5,258 nucleotides of DNA from Muribaculaceae bacterium (GTDB lineage Bacteria; Bacteroidota; Bacteroidia; Bacteroidales; Muribaculaceae). Location of the stretch: assembly GCA_021443235.1 (NCBI GenBank), contig JABUUJ010000043.1, forward strand, positions 1 through 5,258, given 5' to 3'. Position 1 is the first letter of the stretch, and every line of letters begins with the position of its first letter. The notes under the pieces are model-generated. The model was not told the origin of the DNA and did not search any database. It saw nothing but the letters and a program-made list of their open reading frames with translations. The position numbers were made by a program, and so were the translations under genes. This document shows, in pieces, positions 5,223-5,258 of this stretch.

Positions 5223-5258
5223 AGATGTGAGTAGGCCTGTATCAGCTGGTTAAGGAGC

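Noticed and set aside
5174..5230. 18-codon plus-strand mini-ORF after the porin terminator
   Set aside because: It starts within the terminator T-tract region, includes a hairpin, and has no resemblance to a known peptide.

Overview
The window looks like ordinary chromosomal DNA from a member of the Bacteroidales. Three things point there. The promoters match the Bacteroidetes -7 element TAnnTTTG, no gene has a Shine-Dalgarno sequence (starts are preceded by A/T-rich stretches), and the last gene encodes a Bacteroidales-type 'putative porin'. Genes are GC-rich at third codon positions while intergenic DNA is AT-rich. This suggests a moderately high-GC gut lineage such as Muribaculaceae or Prevotellaceae, but the family-level placement is only a guess.

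Layout from left to right: a gene-free leader (1-281) packed with short tandem and inverted repeats and ending in a good promoter; dnaB, the replicative helicase (282-1844, +); radC, a JAMM-motif protein (1883-2599, +), 38 bp downstream and probably co-transcribed; a weak hairpin between convergent genes; a small cysteine-rich protein of the YgbA / 'nitrous oxide-stimulated promoter' family (2648-2965, -); a 182-bp divergent control region with a promoter match on each strand, two operator-like palindromes and a structured 5' leader; a complete outer-membrane porin-like gene (3148-5115, +); a strong intrinsic terminator (5133-5174); and a short tail with a possible opposite-strand terminator and a tRNA-like fragment cut by the window edge.

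Functionally, dnaB and radC form a DNA replication/DNA metabolism pair. The YgbA-family gene and the porin gene diverge from one control region, so they could share regulation: one is probably linked to nitrosative stress and Fe-S chemistry, the other to outer-membrane permeability. That link is inference. I found no mobile element, CRISPR array, defence island or clearly new multi-gene system. The least explained parts are the repeat cluster upstream of dnaB and the paired palindromes between the YgbA-family and porin genes.
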